From contig JAESIW010000115.1 in the NCBI GenBank assembly GCA_016802295.1, forward strand, positions 684,527 to 748,526: a stretch of DNA of 64,000 nt. Reading direction: 5' to 3'. Both the position numbers and the translations under genes were made by a program. The DNA comes from Brachionus rotundiformis (taxonomy: Eukaryota > Rotifera > Eurotatoria > Ploima > Brachionidae). Positions 20,427 to 34,019 of this stretch are shown here, in pieces (within the stretch, counting starts at the first letter, position 1; each line of letters begins with the position of its first letter). Under the pieces are notes generated by a model, which had not been told where the DNA came from, searched no databases, and saw only the letters and a list, made by a program, of their open reading frames with translations.

Positions 20427-23400
20427 ATTGACTGGGACTTGGTTGGTAGCAAAAATTCATCGTTGTTGGTACGTCAAGAAAAACTTGCCAATGTTTTATA
20501 ATAATTTATATTATTAGGTACAATATTAAATTTCTAATTTAATTTGATTAATCTCATAATCCCATATGAATATTTCAAGTAATTTATTTGCTTGATTATT
20601 ATTTTTGAATATTTAGATAGACTTTAGATTGTCATTCCAAATCAATTAGAATTTATCTATAGAATTGTAGATTTGATTAATAACAATAGAGTAGTATAAT
20701 TGGCTAAATTGGTTTCAGATGAGCAGACATCAATCTAGCTAGGTCTGTATGGTCTTTTGAGATTCTAAAAAAAACTAGCCATACTGATAAAAAACACTTT
20801 CACAATAAATATTTTAAAGATTAAGCTTATCGAGAATATTTAGATAGCCAGCTGGGCATTAAAGATAAATCTTTTATTTTTATTTTCAAATATTTAATCT
20901 TGTTTACGTTTTCATAAGTTTTGAGTGTTTATTTAACTTGGACATAGAGACGAGGCTAAATGAACTTGCAATAATTAAAAATGGCTATTTAAATATAATT
21001 GTTTCAAATTTCTAAAACTAACAACTTGCTAAAATAAACTTTATTTATTTGCAATCAATCAAATATATCAGATTAAGTTCTTAATATGAATATCATTTAA
21101 ATATAATCGGAAGTTTTTCTAAGGCGAGCACTCGAGAAAAAAAACAAAAACAATATTTAAAAAAAAAACAAACTTAAACAGTCTATTTATTTTTTAAATT
21201 TATTTTCCATAAAATCTATTATCCTTTAGAATAAAACTTATTCAAATCAAAACTGGGACATTTTATAAATAAATAAGATTTTTTTCATTTTTTTGTTTAA
21301 ATTACTCTAAAATATTTTTCAAAAAAGCTTATAAACGGATTTATAAAGTTTATTTTATAAATTGTATCCAAATATTAAAGATAAAATTTGAGAAAAAAAA
21401 CTAATAATTAAAACACTTTATTGTCTGTAAGCAAAAAAAGATTAAATGATTTTGTGAAGCTAATAATTTTGATATTGTTCCGTTTACGTGAAATTCTGTG
21501 CTTGTCATAAATGAAAATTAGCTTCCTGACCAAATGCTTTTTAAAGACGTCAGCTCGTTCTAGCATCTAGTTGTTTCCTATTTAGTGTTTAATTGCTCAT
21601 AAATTGTGATTTAGAATTAATAAGTTGATTTTGGATTAAAGAACAAGCTTGGAACTAAAAATTAAAAATTAAAATTTGTGCAAAATTTGCTACATGCGAA
21701 ATTTTTCCAATTTCCTCTTAACACCAATATAACTCAAATTATTTCTGGTTAATCTTGGTTAATTACTACCAAGAAACTAATATATACTGATATATAATTG
21801 ATTACCATTCTAACAATTTTTGATATATTTAATCAATTTTAGAATAAAATTATTAGAGTCTTTATTTCTCCAATTTCTTCTCACAATTGTTTGAATCATT
21901 TTAGAATCTTTCCATTTTAAAATAGAAATCAAAAAATACCACTTGGCCCATTAATAATAAATATAAAATGCCCAAATAATATTTTTTTAAGTAAAATAAG
22001 AGTAATAATAAAAATGATTAAATAAGAAATTTTTGATAAAGAAATTGGTATCTAAAATGTCCCATAGAGGATCGTGTGAGTTTTAACAATATAAAAATGT
22101 ATCGGCTTTAATCAAGTTAATCAAATCCCAAAGAGTGCTACACTTCAATCGGATAAATTCAACAATTGATGATAATACCCAGACGTATTTGATGATTGAA
22201 TAAAGAAATCTTAATTAAACAGAGATCATTTATACGTATTTAAAAATTAATTATGAACTTTAATTTAGGTCTATATTACCGATTTCCATTGCTCTTTGGT
22301 TTTTTATATTGTTTGGCATTGTTTTATAAACTCAATTGAATCCAAAACGTTTTCAAGAGATTTTAATTAGCCGGCTTGTTTGACTCACTTTGATCTAAGT
22401 TGTTTTAATTAAATTTTTCTCTTGGTCAGGACGGTTTTTTAGGTAAAAGTCATTTGAAGATAGGGTCAATATCAATCTAGATAATTGATTTAAGGCGGCA
22501 ATGCTAAATGCAGGTACACATGCTCTAACTTATCTGTATCTAAGTTCGTTAGTGACCACTTGAATGATTAAGATAAGATTTTGTCATTGAAATAGTTAAT
22601 TAAAATTTTTGTCGGATCAATTTCAATCAATAGGTCTGCCTCGAGAGAATGACCAAAGATTGATTTAATCGATTATTCACATTGCGTAATCAATAATCAA
22701 AGTATTTTACTCAGATCATGATTTCACTTCACTAAGCTTAATTAAAATTCGGTGTTTATACATTAAATAAAGAGATCGTGATAAATATTTATTAAAATTA
22801 AATTCTATTTATTACAAAATTCAAGAGGCAGCACCGGTGCAAATCAAAAAAAGAGCCAACTTTATTAAATATTTGTTTATTTATGTTCAAATGAGCAAAA
22901 AGTAAGCTAAGAAACTGTAAAATTTTTGATTATATTTATTATCTGTTTAATCTTGATCACTAAGTGGAACCGATTCGGACAAAGCTCGGAACCGAGATCT
23001 TTCTTTTAATTGTGCAATTTGATAATTTACAATTAAAGGCGTATCTGTCTATTTGCACTAAACATTCACATTTACCTCAGACCTTTAAACGCCCCAAGAT
23101 CTTTGAGCCTTTCTTCAAAAGAATACAGCCAAATAAATAACACTAATATAATTCATATTTCTATTCTCTATCTTTCGTTTTAAATACATATACCCATTTT
23201 ATTGGCTATCTATCATTTATGTATATCCAATAGATATTTGATTGAGTATAATGTAAAAAATATTAAATAGCTGCGAGTGGTATTTCCTCTCTAGTTAAGT
23301 ATAGAAAGTATTTAATTTTAAAATTTATTAGTCGCGCATTTTTTATTTAATTAAATTAGGTTTAAATTTAAATTTTTAATTTTTCGGCCGTGACATTGTC

Positions 23401-26139
23401 ACTAGTTGCCACATGAGGCTTATCATCTGCTCTCAGCCAACTTTCAGCTGTTCGATCAAGAATCAATAATCGCCTCGTTCGCATATAATTCATTAAATGA
23501 GCCAAAATATGCTAGTTAAAATATTTTGGTATTATGTCTAATTTACTCAAGAGAAGCTGATTATTATTCAAAAAATTAAAAATTTTATGTTTGTTGTTTG
23601 TTTTTTTTTATTTTGATATTTATTTAATCATATTGTAATAATCAAATTCAATGTTAAATAGATAAAGCATATAATTGAGCAAGAAATTTATGTACAAAGT
23701 CTTAGATTTATCGAATATCAATAGCATATTTACATAACGTAATTCAATAATCGTCAAATGTATTCAAGATAAAAACCTCAAGATAGAGAGAAGATAAGGG
23801 CCAAAATCAGACTTCTTAGTCTAAATAAGTTCCATATGTGAGTTAAGAAAAGAACCGGAATTCTAAACTAATTTGAAGATTTCTGATGAAAAGAAATGAA
23901 ATAAAATGCCATTTTTAATAAATACACTTGAAAAATATATATATATAAATTATTTTATTGCTTTTAACTTTCCAATCGAGGCAAGTGTTGATATAATAAA
24001 TCAATATAGACAAAAATTAAGGATTAGAGAACTAGAGAAAGCGAGTACTTTTTCCTCAATAGGATGATTAATTTTAATATCAATTTTCCTTTAATTTCAA
24101 TTGAAAAACATCAATAACTAGAACTTCTGTCTCTTGAAACTTTTATAGAAAAAGAGAAAGAAAAAAAACTAATTAAACAAATATTAGGAGGTACTAGTAT
24201 AGCTTTATTTTGTTGTATGGCTAAGGCATCTGTTAATCTCAAAATTTCATGACACTCTAAATATTTTATTTTTTCCTTTTTGCCATTTCTGAAAACGATT
24301 AAATTAATAAATTATTTATAAGTTCGAGTCAAATATCCTGTTATATATATTCAAATGACAATGAATATATTTTGAGCATATTTGAGGGCATTGTGAGTCC
24401 GAACTAGTCTAGAACGAGAAAGCAAATCTTTTAAGTAAACAATCACTTTGCTTTTCGATAAGTGCTATTTTATTATTAGGTGTTGATTGTTGTTTTAAAA
24501 TATTATTGATGAATTTAAATGTAAGAATCCATTGAGTAGTCTAACGTGAAGGCTTAATTACTAAACAATTAAAAACTAGTTTATTATTTTTTGTGTTGAC
24601 TTGGCCGAGGTGAATTACAGAAATCTAGAGAGATAGATACGCACTTATCGTGTGTGATTGTCTATTATTGTTGATTGGACAGACTAATTGCACCAATCGT
24701 CGACCAAAAATTACACGATATGTTAGAATATGTGTCTATCTAGAGGCTATTCTATCTCTCGATCATTTTTCTATTTAATTCATAGTGATAAGAGGGCGCT
24801 CGAAATTTCTAATTGCCTTCAAAGTCTAATCCCAACAATTTAGCATTCTGAAATTTTAGGAATTCAAGATAGATAGACAGATAATACAACTCGCGTTTCT
24901 ATTAGAGTTCGCTCTTAACTATCTTAATTTAATATTATCTTTTTAGTTTGTTTTTTTTTTCTATTTTTTGTAGTTGAGAACAAAATCAAATAGCAAAAAA
25001 GAAAAAAAAGTTGAAAAATAATTATTACTAGTTTTTGTTTCAAGCTCTATTTTCTTGTATTTCTCGTGTTAGCTATAAGTTATCACTCAACTTGTGTATA
25101 CATATATTTAAGATACTTTTTTTTTTCATAAATTCAATCAACAAGCCACTCTTAAATTCTCATGCAAAATTTAAACTATTAATTGACGTCTTTATCAATC
25201 CTTAATTTTTTTTCATTATTGTTTTAATTAAATTTAGTTTTAATAAAACGTTTCAAGGAGCAAAGTCATGTCTTCTATTAGAAATTGTTTTTCTACCTTC
25301 GTTTAGTTTCATCTCGCCTAACTTAGGTCTATGATTTTTAGGCTCTATTTGGAAATTTTTTCCACATACGCTTCTGGTGGAGCAAAGAGTCATATCAATT
25401 TTTATATAATTATACACTTTATTTAATTAAAAATGCATGTTTTTCACTTGAAATTTTAGTTTGAAAATTGGAAGTGAAATAATCTTTTTTGTGGAGTCAG
25501 ATTGTTGTTGACCACTGGGCAATCTAAGTGATTTTATTTTTTACTTTGCTTAATAAAAACAATTTAAGTTTAAAATAGTTTACAAAAAGAGAAAGAAAAC
25601 ATATTCAACAATATGTTCTAATACGTAAATTTTATTTTCAAATTCTGTTTGCTTGTGCTAAAGGCTGTTAGGGATAAAAAAAACAAATTTTTATTGTTTG
25701 AGCAAAATGCACATCACCCTAGAGAAATAGAATAAAAATTTCTCTCTTTTAATTAGCTCTTGTTGGTTTAGTACTCCAAAATAAAAACATATTAAAAAAG
25801 TTTTTCTTCTTAATCAGCAATAGGCTTTAGTTATTAGAAAGTGAAATTTATATTTATATATATTTAAATAAAAAACTAATCTCAAGAAATCTAAATTAGT
25901 TACTTTAGATTTTCTAGATGGCATTGTTTTTAAATTAAAGCCTAACATATTTATTTAACTTATTGTTGAAAATTTTTCTTTCTTTTCGATTTTAGCTTTT
26001 CTTTTCTATTTGGTATTTTTTATAAACATTTTCTAAATTAACATATTAAGCTATTGAAGTAAATAGCTAGTTGTTTGAATTGTTTGTGTTGTCACATAAC
26101 CGAAAAGTGGCTTTGCTAAAATCAGGTCGTAGTCATCAT

Positions 26140-26168
26140 TACGATACGCGGCCGACGTCGATAACGAC
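26140..26168. promoter_or_regulatory. CpG-dense islet in the Iroquois upstream desert
   Basis: About eight CpG dinucleotides within 29 bp (core ACGCGGCCGACGTCGATAAC) in DNA that is otherwise around three-quarters A+T. It includes the palindromes CGGCCG and GACGTC, the latter a CRE/ATF-like core. It lies about 2.8 kb before the Iroquois ATG. Function as a regulatory element is inferred from composition alone. Confidence 0.35.
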
Positions 26169-28365
26169 TTCAGCTATTTCTTATTTCTAGTAGGGCACTA
26201 ACAAAAATCACTCGCCACCAAAGTCTATTTTTCACTCATTTCACATAAGCGCTTCCATTCCATTAGACTTTATGTTTGTGCATCTCGAATAGATTAATTC
26301 CAACACTGTTCACTTGATACTTTTTTATATCTTAATTATCAACTATGTCTGTATTGTATGAATGAGTGAATTGCTCACAATAAATAAATAAATTTTTAAT
26401 TTTAAATAAACAATTTTTTTTTTCTATTTTTTAAATAGTTTATCTTTATGATTAGTGAATTTCTCTTGTCTGTGTGTATGTGCTTGCTTTTCTCCTATTA
26501 GACATTCTATAATATATACACATAAATATATATATGACAAGCCATTGTGTATACTAGTAGTGACGCTTCTCTATTAATTATCTTTTTTCTCACTGAGTGA
26601 AATAAACATATAAATCATTGGCAGTGATTTGGAAACAAAAATAAGTGTTTATTTTATTTCTTTATTTTGAGAAATTAATTTTTTTTTCATTCGAAGATTG
26701 TTTTTACATTGGAGAAAAAATCATACTTAATAGTTAATTGAGAATCATGATTTAAGCAAGAGAGTAATCATCTGTAAATTGTGTGTATGTGATAGTGTGC
26801 ACGGATAAAAAACGTCCACAATTTACACATAATTTTCCTCATTTTTGTCGCCAAGAATGGCACTAACCGTTGTCAAGCTAGTCTTCCTAACGCAGTGCTG
26901 AATAGATATTTTAAAAATAAGATATCAAAATATATGAGATGGATAGTAATAAATAAGATCAGTTTTTCAAAATATGCTTTATTATTATTATCCAAAAAGG
27001 CTAAGGAAAGATACCAAAGTCAGAGCTTTCTTACCGCCCAAAAGTTTAAGAAGTTAGCAATTTAAAGTTTTAATTGTTAATTTTTCTAAAATTTTTCCTG
27101 TGGAGACTGTTTGGAAGGTATTCGTCTAAAAATCAGTTTTATTAGAATATAAAAAATGAAATGCTTTCACAATGGTAAAATAGCCAACAAAGCTCCTTAG
27201 CAAGTTAAGTGAATGGCTCGAGCAAAGCAAGTCAGCAAAGCTAAGTTTAGCAAATATTTGACTGATCGAGTCAATTGACCCATTGCTCGTGGGTTTTAGA
27301 GGGTGTTTGTAATCCATCGATTGTTTTACAGTGTTTAAGCGATAGCTATTTGTAGCAGTTAAGCGCAAGTGGCAAGTGAGAAGAGACCTGGTAGAGAAAA
27401 GACCTACTAGAGTTTATTAGACTAGTTTATTGAAGGGTATTAGCCCTAATCGTTTATTTAATGTATTAGAACAAATAATAACAATCGACGCAAAGAAAAC
27501 AATGCCTAGATTAATGTTGAACAACAACTAGATAGGTAAACACTTTGCCGTTCATGGGACTCGACTGAAACAATTCGTTTCTTAAGAATACTTACAAACA
27601 AACAAAGCTCTAACATTTTATGTAAATTAGCAAAAATTAACCATAATATTTAAAAAGTAATATAAAAGTAAAAATGAGCTTTTAATTCAATAAGAAAAAA
27701 AAATAAAGGCTTATTAGTAAATAATAACTGTAACAAAAATGAAATAAAAAGTAAACGAATGAATGAATGAATAAATAACAAGTGAGTTTGTTCATTTAAT
27801 AAATATTTAAATAATTAGAGCTCTCTCTTGACTACCCATTTTTTCATTTTTCTAAGACCGTTACCTTTTCTTTTGTTATTCTATATTAAAAAGAGATTAA
27901 CTTTATACAGAGACTGTGTGTTATTTTTTTCATTATATTTTATTTTTTGTTGTTTCCAAGCCATATCGACTTACACAGTGGCCAATTAGACACATACAAA
28001 TAAAGACAGGCCTATTTATTTCAATTAACGTGTGTGCGAAATCAATTTTATTCATTTTTGAATATAAAAAAAAAAGTGAAAAAAGTGCGGCGTTTTAAGG
28101 TGACTGGGACATCAGAGATCTAATCAGACAATTAATCTAAAATATTTTGTATTAATTTGTTAACAAGCATTTTAGCTCCTATACAGCCCGAGCTGAGTAA
28201 TAGATCTTTTTCTAGTAAAGCGTTATCTGATTTAGGCAAATATTTAAATGCAATGTTTCACCTTTGGCATAAATCACTTAGATTTTGTCAACGTGATGTT
28301 TGAAGATGCATTAGCACCACCACGCTCAGTTATAAACACTGTTTCTGGCTTGCTTTTCCAAAAAC

Positions 28366-28388
28366 GCTTCGGCCACGGCCCGGCCGAT
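28366..28388. promoter_or_regulatory. Second CpG-rich islet, about 0.6 kb before Iroquois
   Basis: CTTCGGCCACGGCCCGGCCG repeats the word CGGCC three times, in a region otherwise made of A and T runs. Placed where a core promoter or proximal element could be. No TATA box or initiator could be assigned with confidence. Confidence 0.35.
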
Positions 28389-28981
28389 CAATCATTGATA
28401 ATTTAAATTTTGCCTCTTTATTTTTCTTTTTTTTTGTTGTTTTGTTTTATTTTGTTCATTTGCCTTATTGAATTAATTAAAAAATGCAAGGAGTGCGAGA
28501 GAGATCGCTAGGCTTGTTTAATTGGATATACAGATTTAGACTGGGAGAAAAAAATCTCATTTGTTATAGGCTTGATAAAATATCTAATTGGTCTAGATTG
28601 CTATTTCGAACAAAGTTAATCAACTAGGCGGAGTGTGGCGTAGTAAGAAAAACAAAATTTATTTCATTAGTCGAAATAAATCTTTATATAAAATAAAAAA
28701 TTTATATTTCAGCCAATTAGAAAAATAACAACCTAATAAAATAGAAAAAAATATATAAAAAAAAACTACTCAACATACAAATATATAGAGAGAGAGAAAA
28801 ATCCAATTTTTTTTTCTATATTTTTTATTTTCGTGTTCTTGTTATTTTTTATGTTAAATTTCTTGTTAGAGAAAGAAAGAAAAAAGTATGATAAAAATAC
28901 TGTTTTTTTTTTTTTTTCTATATATTACTAGACTATCTATATGTGATTAAAATTAATTTAGAATTTGATGTTAGTAAATAA

Positions 28982-30415
28982 ATGTCATTTGGCAAACTGA
29001 GTCACACAATGGTATTTCAACCGTTTAACCCACAAACTACCAGCACACCGAACAGCGACTCGAACGGCTTGTTCGCCCAGTACTCGGGCCAGCCCGGCTT
29101 TGGCTACTCACTTCCGCCGATGCCGATGCCGCCGTACGCGTTTCAGAACAACGGCATGATGATGAATCCGATGTGTCCGCCGCCGCCTGTGAACGCGGCC
29201 GGCAGCGAACAGGCACAGTTGGCGAGCGGCGCCCGGCGCAAAAACGCCACCAGAGAAACAACAGCTACGCTCAAGGCATGGTTGTACGAGCATAGAAAAA
29301 ATCCCTATCCAACCAAAGGCGAGAAGATAATGTTGGCCATAATCACTCGAATGAGTCTTAACCAAGTTAGCACATGGTTTGCGAACGCGCGACGCCGCCT
29401 CAAAAAAGAGAACAAAATGGGCGGCTCGACCAAAGACTTGGACGACTCGGACTCGGACGACTTGACCAAGGGCAAGAAAGCCTCCGGTAACAAGGTGTCC
29501 GGCTCGACGTCCTCGGACAACATGAATATGGACGATTTGGATGATTTGGACGATCTCAACGAAGACGTTAGCGACGACGAGCACGACGACGAGAACAACA
29601 ACTCGTTCACCAAAGAGACCAAGAGCCAAGCACCAATACCAACAAGTGCTTTTTGTCCCAATTTTAACCTAAACAAATTCCCGTCTATGTCGAACTATCC
29701 ACAATTTGCTATGTACAAGCCGCAGAGTCAGCTTGTCGAGAAGCGCGAGGAGCCCGCGGCCAAAAAGCCAAAAATATGGTCCATAGCGGACGTGGCTGCC
29801 AAGCCATCGCCACCCACTCTCAAGCCGGTCTCGCCCGCTCGACCGCTCAATGTCACACTGTCTTCGTCGTCCTCCTCGTCCTCGTCATGTCCCTCGCCGA
29901 TGAAAAACGAGCAGTTTCTAGCCGCTTTTTCGGCCGTCATCAACCAACAATCTCAGCCATTGTCTGTACCAGCATCTAGCTCACCCTCTTCAACTACATC
30001 AACTCTATCCAATATATCAACTGAATCAGCCAATTTTGTCAACTATCAGCAATTGTACTACCAACACTTGACTAGTCAGTTTACAAACGAGCTTCTAAGA
30101 CACTCGTTTTTGCATCATCAACAGCAACAGCAGCAACAACACCACATTCTAAATAGCCAATTGGCCAGACCAAGCGAGATTAGCAGTGAACAAAGTGTAA
30201 ATACAGCAAGCAAGGACGATGAGAGCGGCGAACAGCATCAAGAGGTGAAATCAGGCAACAAACGAGAATTGGACGAGGACGAGTCCAATTCATCGTTTGA
30301 ATCGAATGGTTCCAATGGCAAAAAGTTAAAAGTGTCGCATGAGTCCGACTTGTCTAGTTCGTCTTTGTCACAATCATCTCCGTCGTCCAAACGAAAACTG
30401 GACGATTCTCTTTAA
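28982..30415 (+). CDS. irx: Iroquois-class TALE homeodomain transcription factor
   Basis: One uninterrupted exon of 477 residues. The TALE homeodomain (about 84-146) reads ARRKNATRETTATLKAWL, EHRKNPYPTKGEKIMLAI, then NQVSTWFANARRRLKKENKM, with the three-residue loop extension and the Iroquois Ala at recognition-helix position 50. After it come an acidic stretch (DDLDDLDDLNED) and KKPKIWSIADVA (261-272), the KPKIWS motif conserved in animal Irx proteins. The C-terminal half is Ser/Gln-rich with a poly-Gln/His run (HHQQQQQQQHH). Irx proteins are nuclear DNA-binding factors patterning neural and epidermal fields. The coding DNA from 29040 to 29940 is far more G+C- and CpG-rich than anything around it. 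No Iro-box could be confirmed. Confidence 0.97.
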   Translation: MSFGKLSHTMVFQPFNPQTTSTPNSDSNGLFAQYSGQPGFGYSLPPMPMPPYAFQNNGMMMNPMCPPPPVNAAGSEQAQLASGARRKNATRETTATLKAWLYEHRKNPYPTKGEKIMLAIITRMSLNQVSTWFANARRRLKKENKMGGSTKDLDDSDSDDLTKGKKASGNKVSGSTSSDNMNMDDLDDLDDLNEDVSDDEHDDENNNSFTKETKSQAPIPTSAFCPNFNLNKFPSMSNYPQFAMYKPQSQLVEKREEPAAKKPKIWSIADVAAKPSPPTLKPVSPARPLNVTLSSSSSSSSSCPSPMKNEQFLAAFSAVINQQSQPLSVPASSSPSSTTSTLSNISTESANFVNYQQLYYQHLTSQFTNELLRHSFLHHQQQQQQQHHILNSQLARPSEISSEQSVNTASKDDESGEQHQEVKSGNKRELDEDESNSSFESNGSNGKKLKVSHESDLSSSSLSQSSPSSKRKLDDSL

Positions 30416-31498
30416 ATGTTTAAAAATAAATTTATTTAGCATCAGTTTTAGAAAAGAAAAACAAATATCTTTTTTTTTGTAAATTATTATTTTATTTGTA
30501 CTTTTTTTTATCCCTATTATCGTTGTTTTTTTACTAAAGATAATTTTTTAAAAATTAGTAGCATCATTCTCTCTCTTAATCTATCTCTATTATTATTTTT
30601 GAGAAACATCAAAACTCTTTCGTATTTTGTTCAAATCTTCTTTTAATAAAATATAATGAAAAATAGAATTAATTTTGATTGTATTTTAAAAAAATTTTCC
30701 ATCTCCTCAGTCAATAATAAAAATTATTAAAAAGTTATTAACAGGGATCAAATGATTAATAGTCACCAATTCTTAGCATTTGAAAGCAGCAAAAGTGTTC
30801 AAGCGAGTGACACGACTCTTAAATTGTCTCGTAACATGCAAATCACATTGCATTTTCTCCTGGAAATAAAAATCTAAATTTTTTAGTTTATTTTTAATTT
30901 TTATTATTTGTATATCAAAAGTGGAAATTTTATTTTAATATAAGAATTGTGATAAATTAATTTATTTATTGTTGAGCAGAGTTATGAATTTAGTCGAGTG
31001 CCAGAGATCATTCATTTCAGTCGAAAGTTTTACGCTAGCAAAACGTGACTGCTTGAGGCTGGATTGATGAATTTAGGATAATTTGAATTTAAATTCTAAT
31101 TGTCCAAATTAACTTTTTATAATCAAAGTTTCTAGCTATTTTTAAAGGTAATTTTTGCTGACAGCTTGTTGTAAATCAAGAAATTTGTTTGTCAGTTTCT
31201 TTTTTTTTTTGACTAGTAGGTAGATATAATCAAGCTAGATGAGTAATCAAATAAAGACACATAAAATCTCAATTATTATTTTTTCTAAAGGAGTAAAGTT
31301 AAATAATTAATTTTTCATTAAAACAAAAGCTTGAAATCTAATATTTTATTGACTTTGGAAAATAAATTGCATTCGTAATTAGATACACTATTTAGATACC
31401 AATTTTTTGAGAGCTTTCAAACCAAACAATTCTATTTGTTAGTTATCTCTTATCAAATCTATCTAATTTAGTTACTGAAAAAATATTTCAGTAGCTAA

Positions 31499-31518
31499 TA
31501 TATATATATATATATATA
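31499..31518. repeat. (TA)n microsatellite
   Basis: About ten uninterrupted TA units, directly preceded by a small TACTGAAA/TTTCAGTA hairpin. Confidence 0.9.
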
Positions 31519-33982
31519 GACACTAAATAAAAGCAAAACCCAGCACCCAAAAAACTTGTTTTTTGCTCATTTTATTCATTTGTTTTTATTGTATCACTAA
31601 ATTAAATTGTAAAATAAATTTCAATTATAAAAAAAATCCATTCACTTGGGCAATTCAAAATTTTTGCCATTAATTAGCTTTTATTTTATTTACTTTAATC
31701 ATTCGATCCTCGATATTATCTTATCTTCAAAACAGGTCCTATCTACCTGAGGCAGGCAAATACAAATCATATCTCTAATCTAAATCTCTACGCAACTTAT
31801 CAATCGAAGCCTAGTCACGTATTACAATACGTGTACATAAACACGGAAATCTATTCCTATTAAAATGAAACTCAAACAAAATTCGAAAATTTTTATTCTA
31901 GCCCTGAAGATATGTCTAATCTAATTCTTGTATGTCACTAAAGCAATTTAATTTGAAAATTATAGATTGTTGAAATTTTAAATTGGCTTTTGTATTCAAT
32001 GTCTAAAATTAAATTAATTCAATACCGTGACAATTGCTTGTCTCATCTCTAATTTTTATTCAAAAAGACCCCAAAGCTACGGGTTAAAGTAGCTTTATAA
32101 GAAAAATTAAATTTTAAAACAAATTAAATCAATCTAAATCAAATTTTCAATAAGTATTATTTTAAATTTTTAATTAAATGCATCTGTAATATGTCTTGAG
32201 TGATTATCTGTACGCTATGGGATTTAATTTGGCATCAAATTAAAACACATGGAGCTTTTTTTATATTCAATTAAGAGTTCTAAGAGATAATTCAAAGCTT
32301 TTAAAGATTAAAATTTGGATTTGGACTGATTTAGACACATATAATTGATTGACCATATTAAAATAAGTGTTTAGAGCCTTGAGAAAAATTAAAAAAAAAC
32401 TGAAGTGCTTAAAATACTTTAAGTAAACTCAAATTGATCTATTTATTCGACTTATATTGTTTACTCTAGCAGAATTTATTTTCGATTAAATCTAAATAAT
32501 TTAAAAGCAATTTATCGATAGGCAATGGTAGTCTATGGGCACTTGTAAGTATGCAAATAAATTCAAATCTTTTAAATATTTTAATTTTAATTTAAATATT
32601 AGCTTTTAATAATCTTAAGCTGGTGATTTAAGTGCGAAATTGAGCCAGAATTTTAGAAATTAATTATTTATTGAAACAAAATAGAATTATAGTCAATCAC
32701 GTTTTCATGTAAGGCTACCTTTCACTGACCTCCCCGAAATCCAAAGGCAAATAAATTAAAAAGTTTAATTAAATCAAATAAAAGCGGACTGTCTGTCAGC
32801 TATTCAGTGGTGTGCACTTTCAATTGACTTTGATAAGATTTTGCTTAGTTAATTTAACTTCTCGTATGTCTCATTTAACCATGTCTAAGTAAAAATCAAA
32901 TATTTACTTTTTACAAAAGAAATGACCAAATGAAAGAACTCAATTACGTATTCAATCCTTTGGCTAATATTTGTATTCTATTTAGATAAGAGCACAAAAG
33001 ACAGGAAGGATATTCACAAGTGAATTCTTTGAATAGTATACTTTTGTCAAGGAATTAATTACGAATTAGATAAGATATTTGTTACATTTTAGTATATTTA
33101 TAGTCGTGGTTAAATATTTGATTTTAGCTTCGGTATTTTTGTCTTTTAGTAAAGATAATAAAATTATTCAAGTGCATATTAATCACTTAAGATCTCTTTT
33201 TAGCTTGTTAAAAGAATTTCATAATCTTGGACTACGCCTTTTAAATCCAAATCAAAGCAATATTATTTTTAAATTTTAATTTAATTTAAATATTCTTAAA
33301 AAAATATTTAATTTTTAATTACACAATAACAATTTTGTAAAAATCACATGAAAAATTTCACATGAAAATCCTTAATCACGAAATCGGCAACAATACTAGA
33401 GTCTGTCATTCAATCAATCATTAAAATAAAACAAAATTGATATAAAAAATCTGTTTTATTATCAAAAAATTAATTAAGAAAATACTTTAGCGTTTTGATC
33501 CAACTCGAAAAAAAAAAAATAAAGAAACTAAAATTTTTTTGATGTTTTCTCTTAAAAAGAAAATAAAATATTATCTCAAAAAATCAGATTGTAAAAGTTA
33601 AAATAAGAAAATAAGTTAAAATAAGAATATGATTCTAAAAGTCAGAAATGTTTCTTTTTTACATAAAGACATTATATATTAAAATTTAAATTAAATTATA
33701 ACAAAATTGCAATTCAAAACCAATATAATTGGAGACTTTTTTTTTAAAAAATAAATTCTTTTAATTAAAGCTTAAATATTAGTCTTTATTTGTCCAAAGT
33801 ATCGATCTATTTATTCGAGGAATTTTTTGGTAAAAATTAAAAATTACCCTTAACTAAATTATGTAAAATTATTATATTTAATTTATAAAATCAAAAATTA
33901 AAAATAATTAACTGTTATCTGAGGAAGTGTAAAAAATATTTATTCTATTATTCATATTACATTTACAGATTAATAAATTAAA

Positions 33983-34019
33983 AGTAATTCAAAAAGATAA
34001 ATTATCTTTTTGAATTACT
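33983..34019. repeat. 37-bp perfect palindrome
   Basis: AGTAATTCAAAAAGATAA is followed, after a single A, by its exact reverse complement. It would form an 18-bp-stem cruciform or hairpin. No flanking duplication was found. Confidence 0.9.

Larger units (their letters stand above)
18395..28981. other. 10.6-kb gene desert upstream of Iroquois
   Basis: No frame of believable length or composition on either strand; short frames such as the one near 27126-27368 (minus) are low-complexity and unsupported. It holds a piggyBac-like MITE (19328-19550), a 9-bp-stem hairpin (20404-20426), AT and GATG-type microsatellites, and two very CpG-rich islets (26140-26168 and 28366-28388). Iroquois genes in animals are typically flanked by long enhancer-bearing deserts, so regulation is the likely content; this is inference. 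Confidence 0.5.

Noticed and set aside
24620..24755. Imperfect inverted repeat around CTAGAGAGATAGATACG
   Set aside because: Pairing needs several gaps and mismatches, and GATA/TATC-type words are common here.
27126..27368. 80-codon minus-strand frame in the Iroquois desert
   Set aside because: No recognisable motif, and the sequence is built from AGCAAAGC-like repeats; no splice or neighbour support.
29037..29979. Several long frames opposite or overlapping the Iroquois exon
   Set aside because: They arise from its high G+C content; their products are Arg/Val/Ser-biased and match nothing, while the plus-strand frame contains the homeodomain.
33079..33279. 66-codon plus-strand frame
   Set aside because: Hydrophobic, A/T-driven codons, no homologous motif, begins with a non-ATG codon context.
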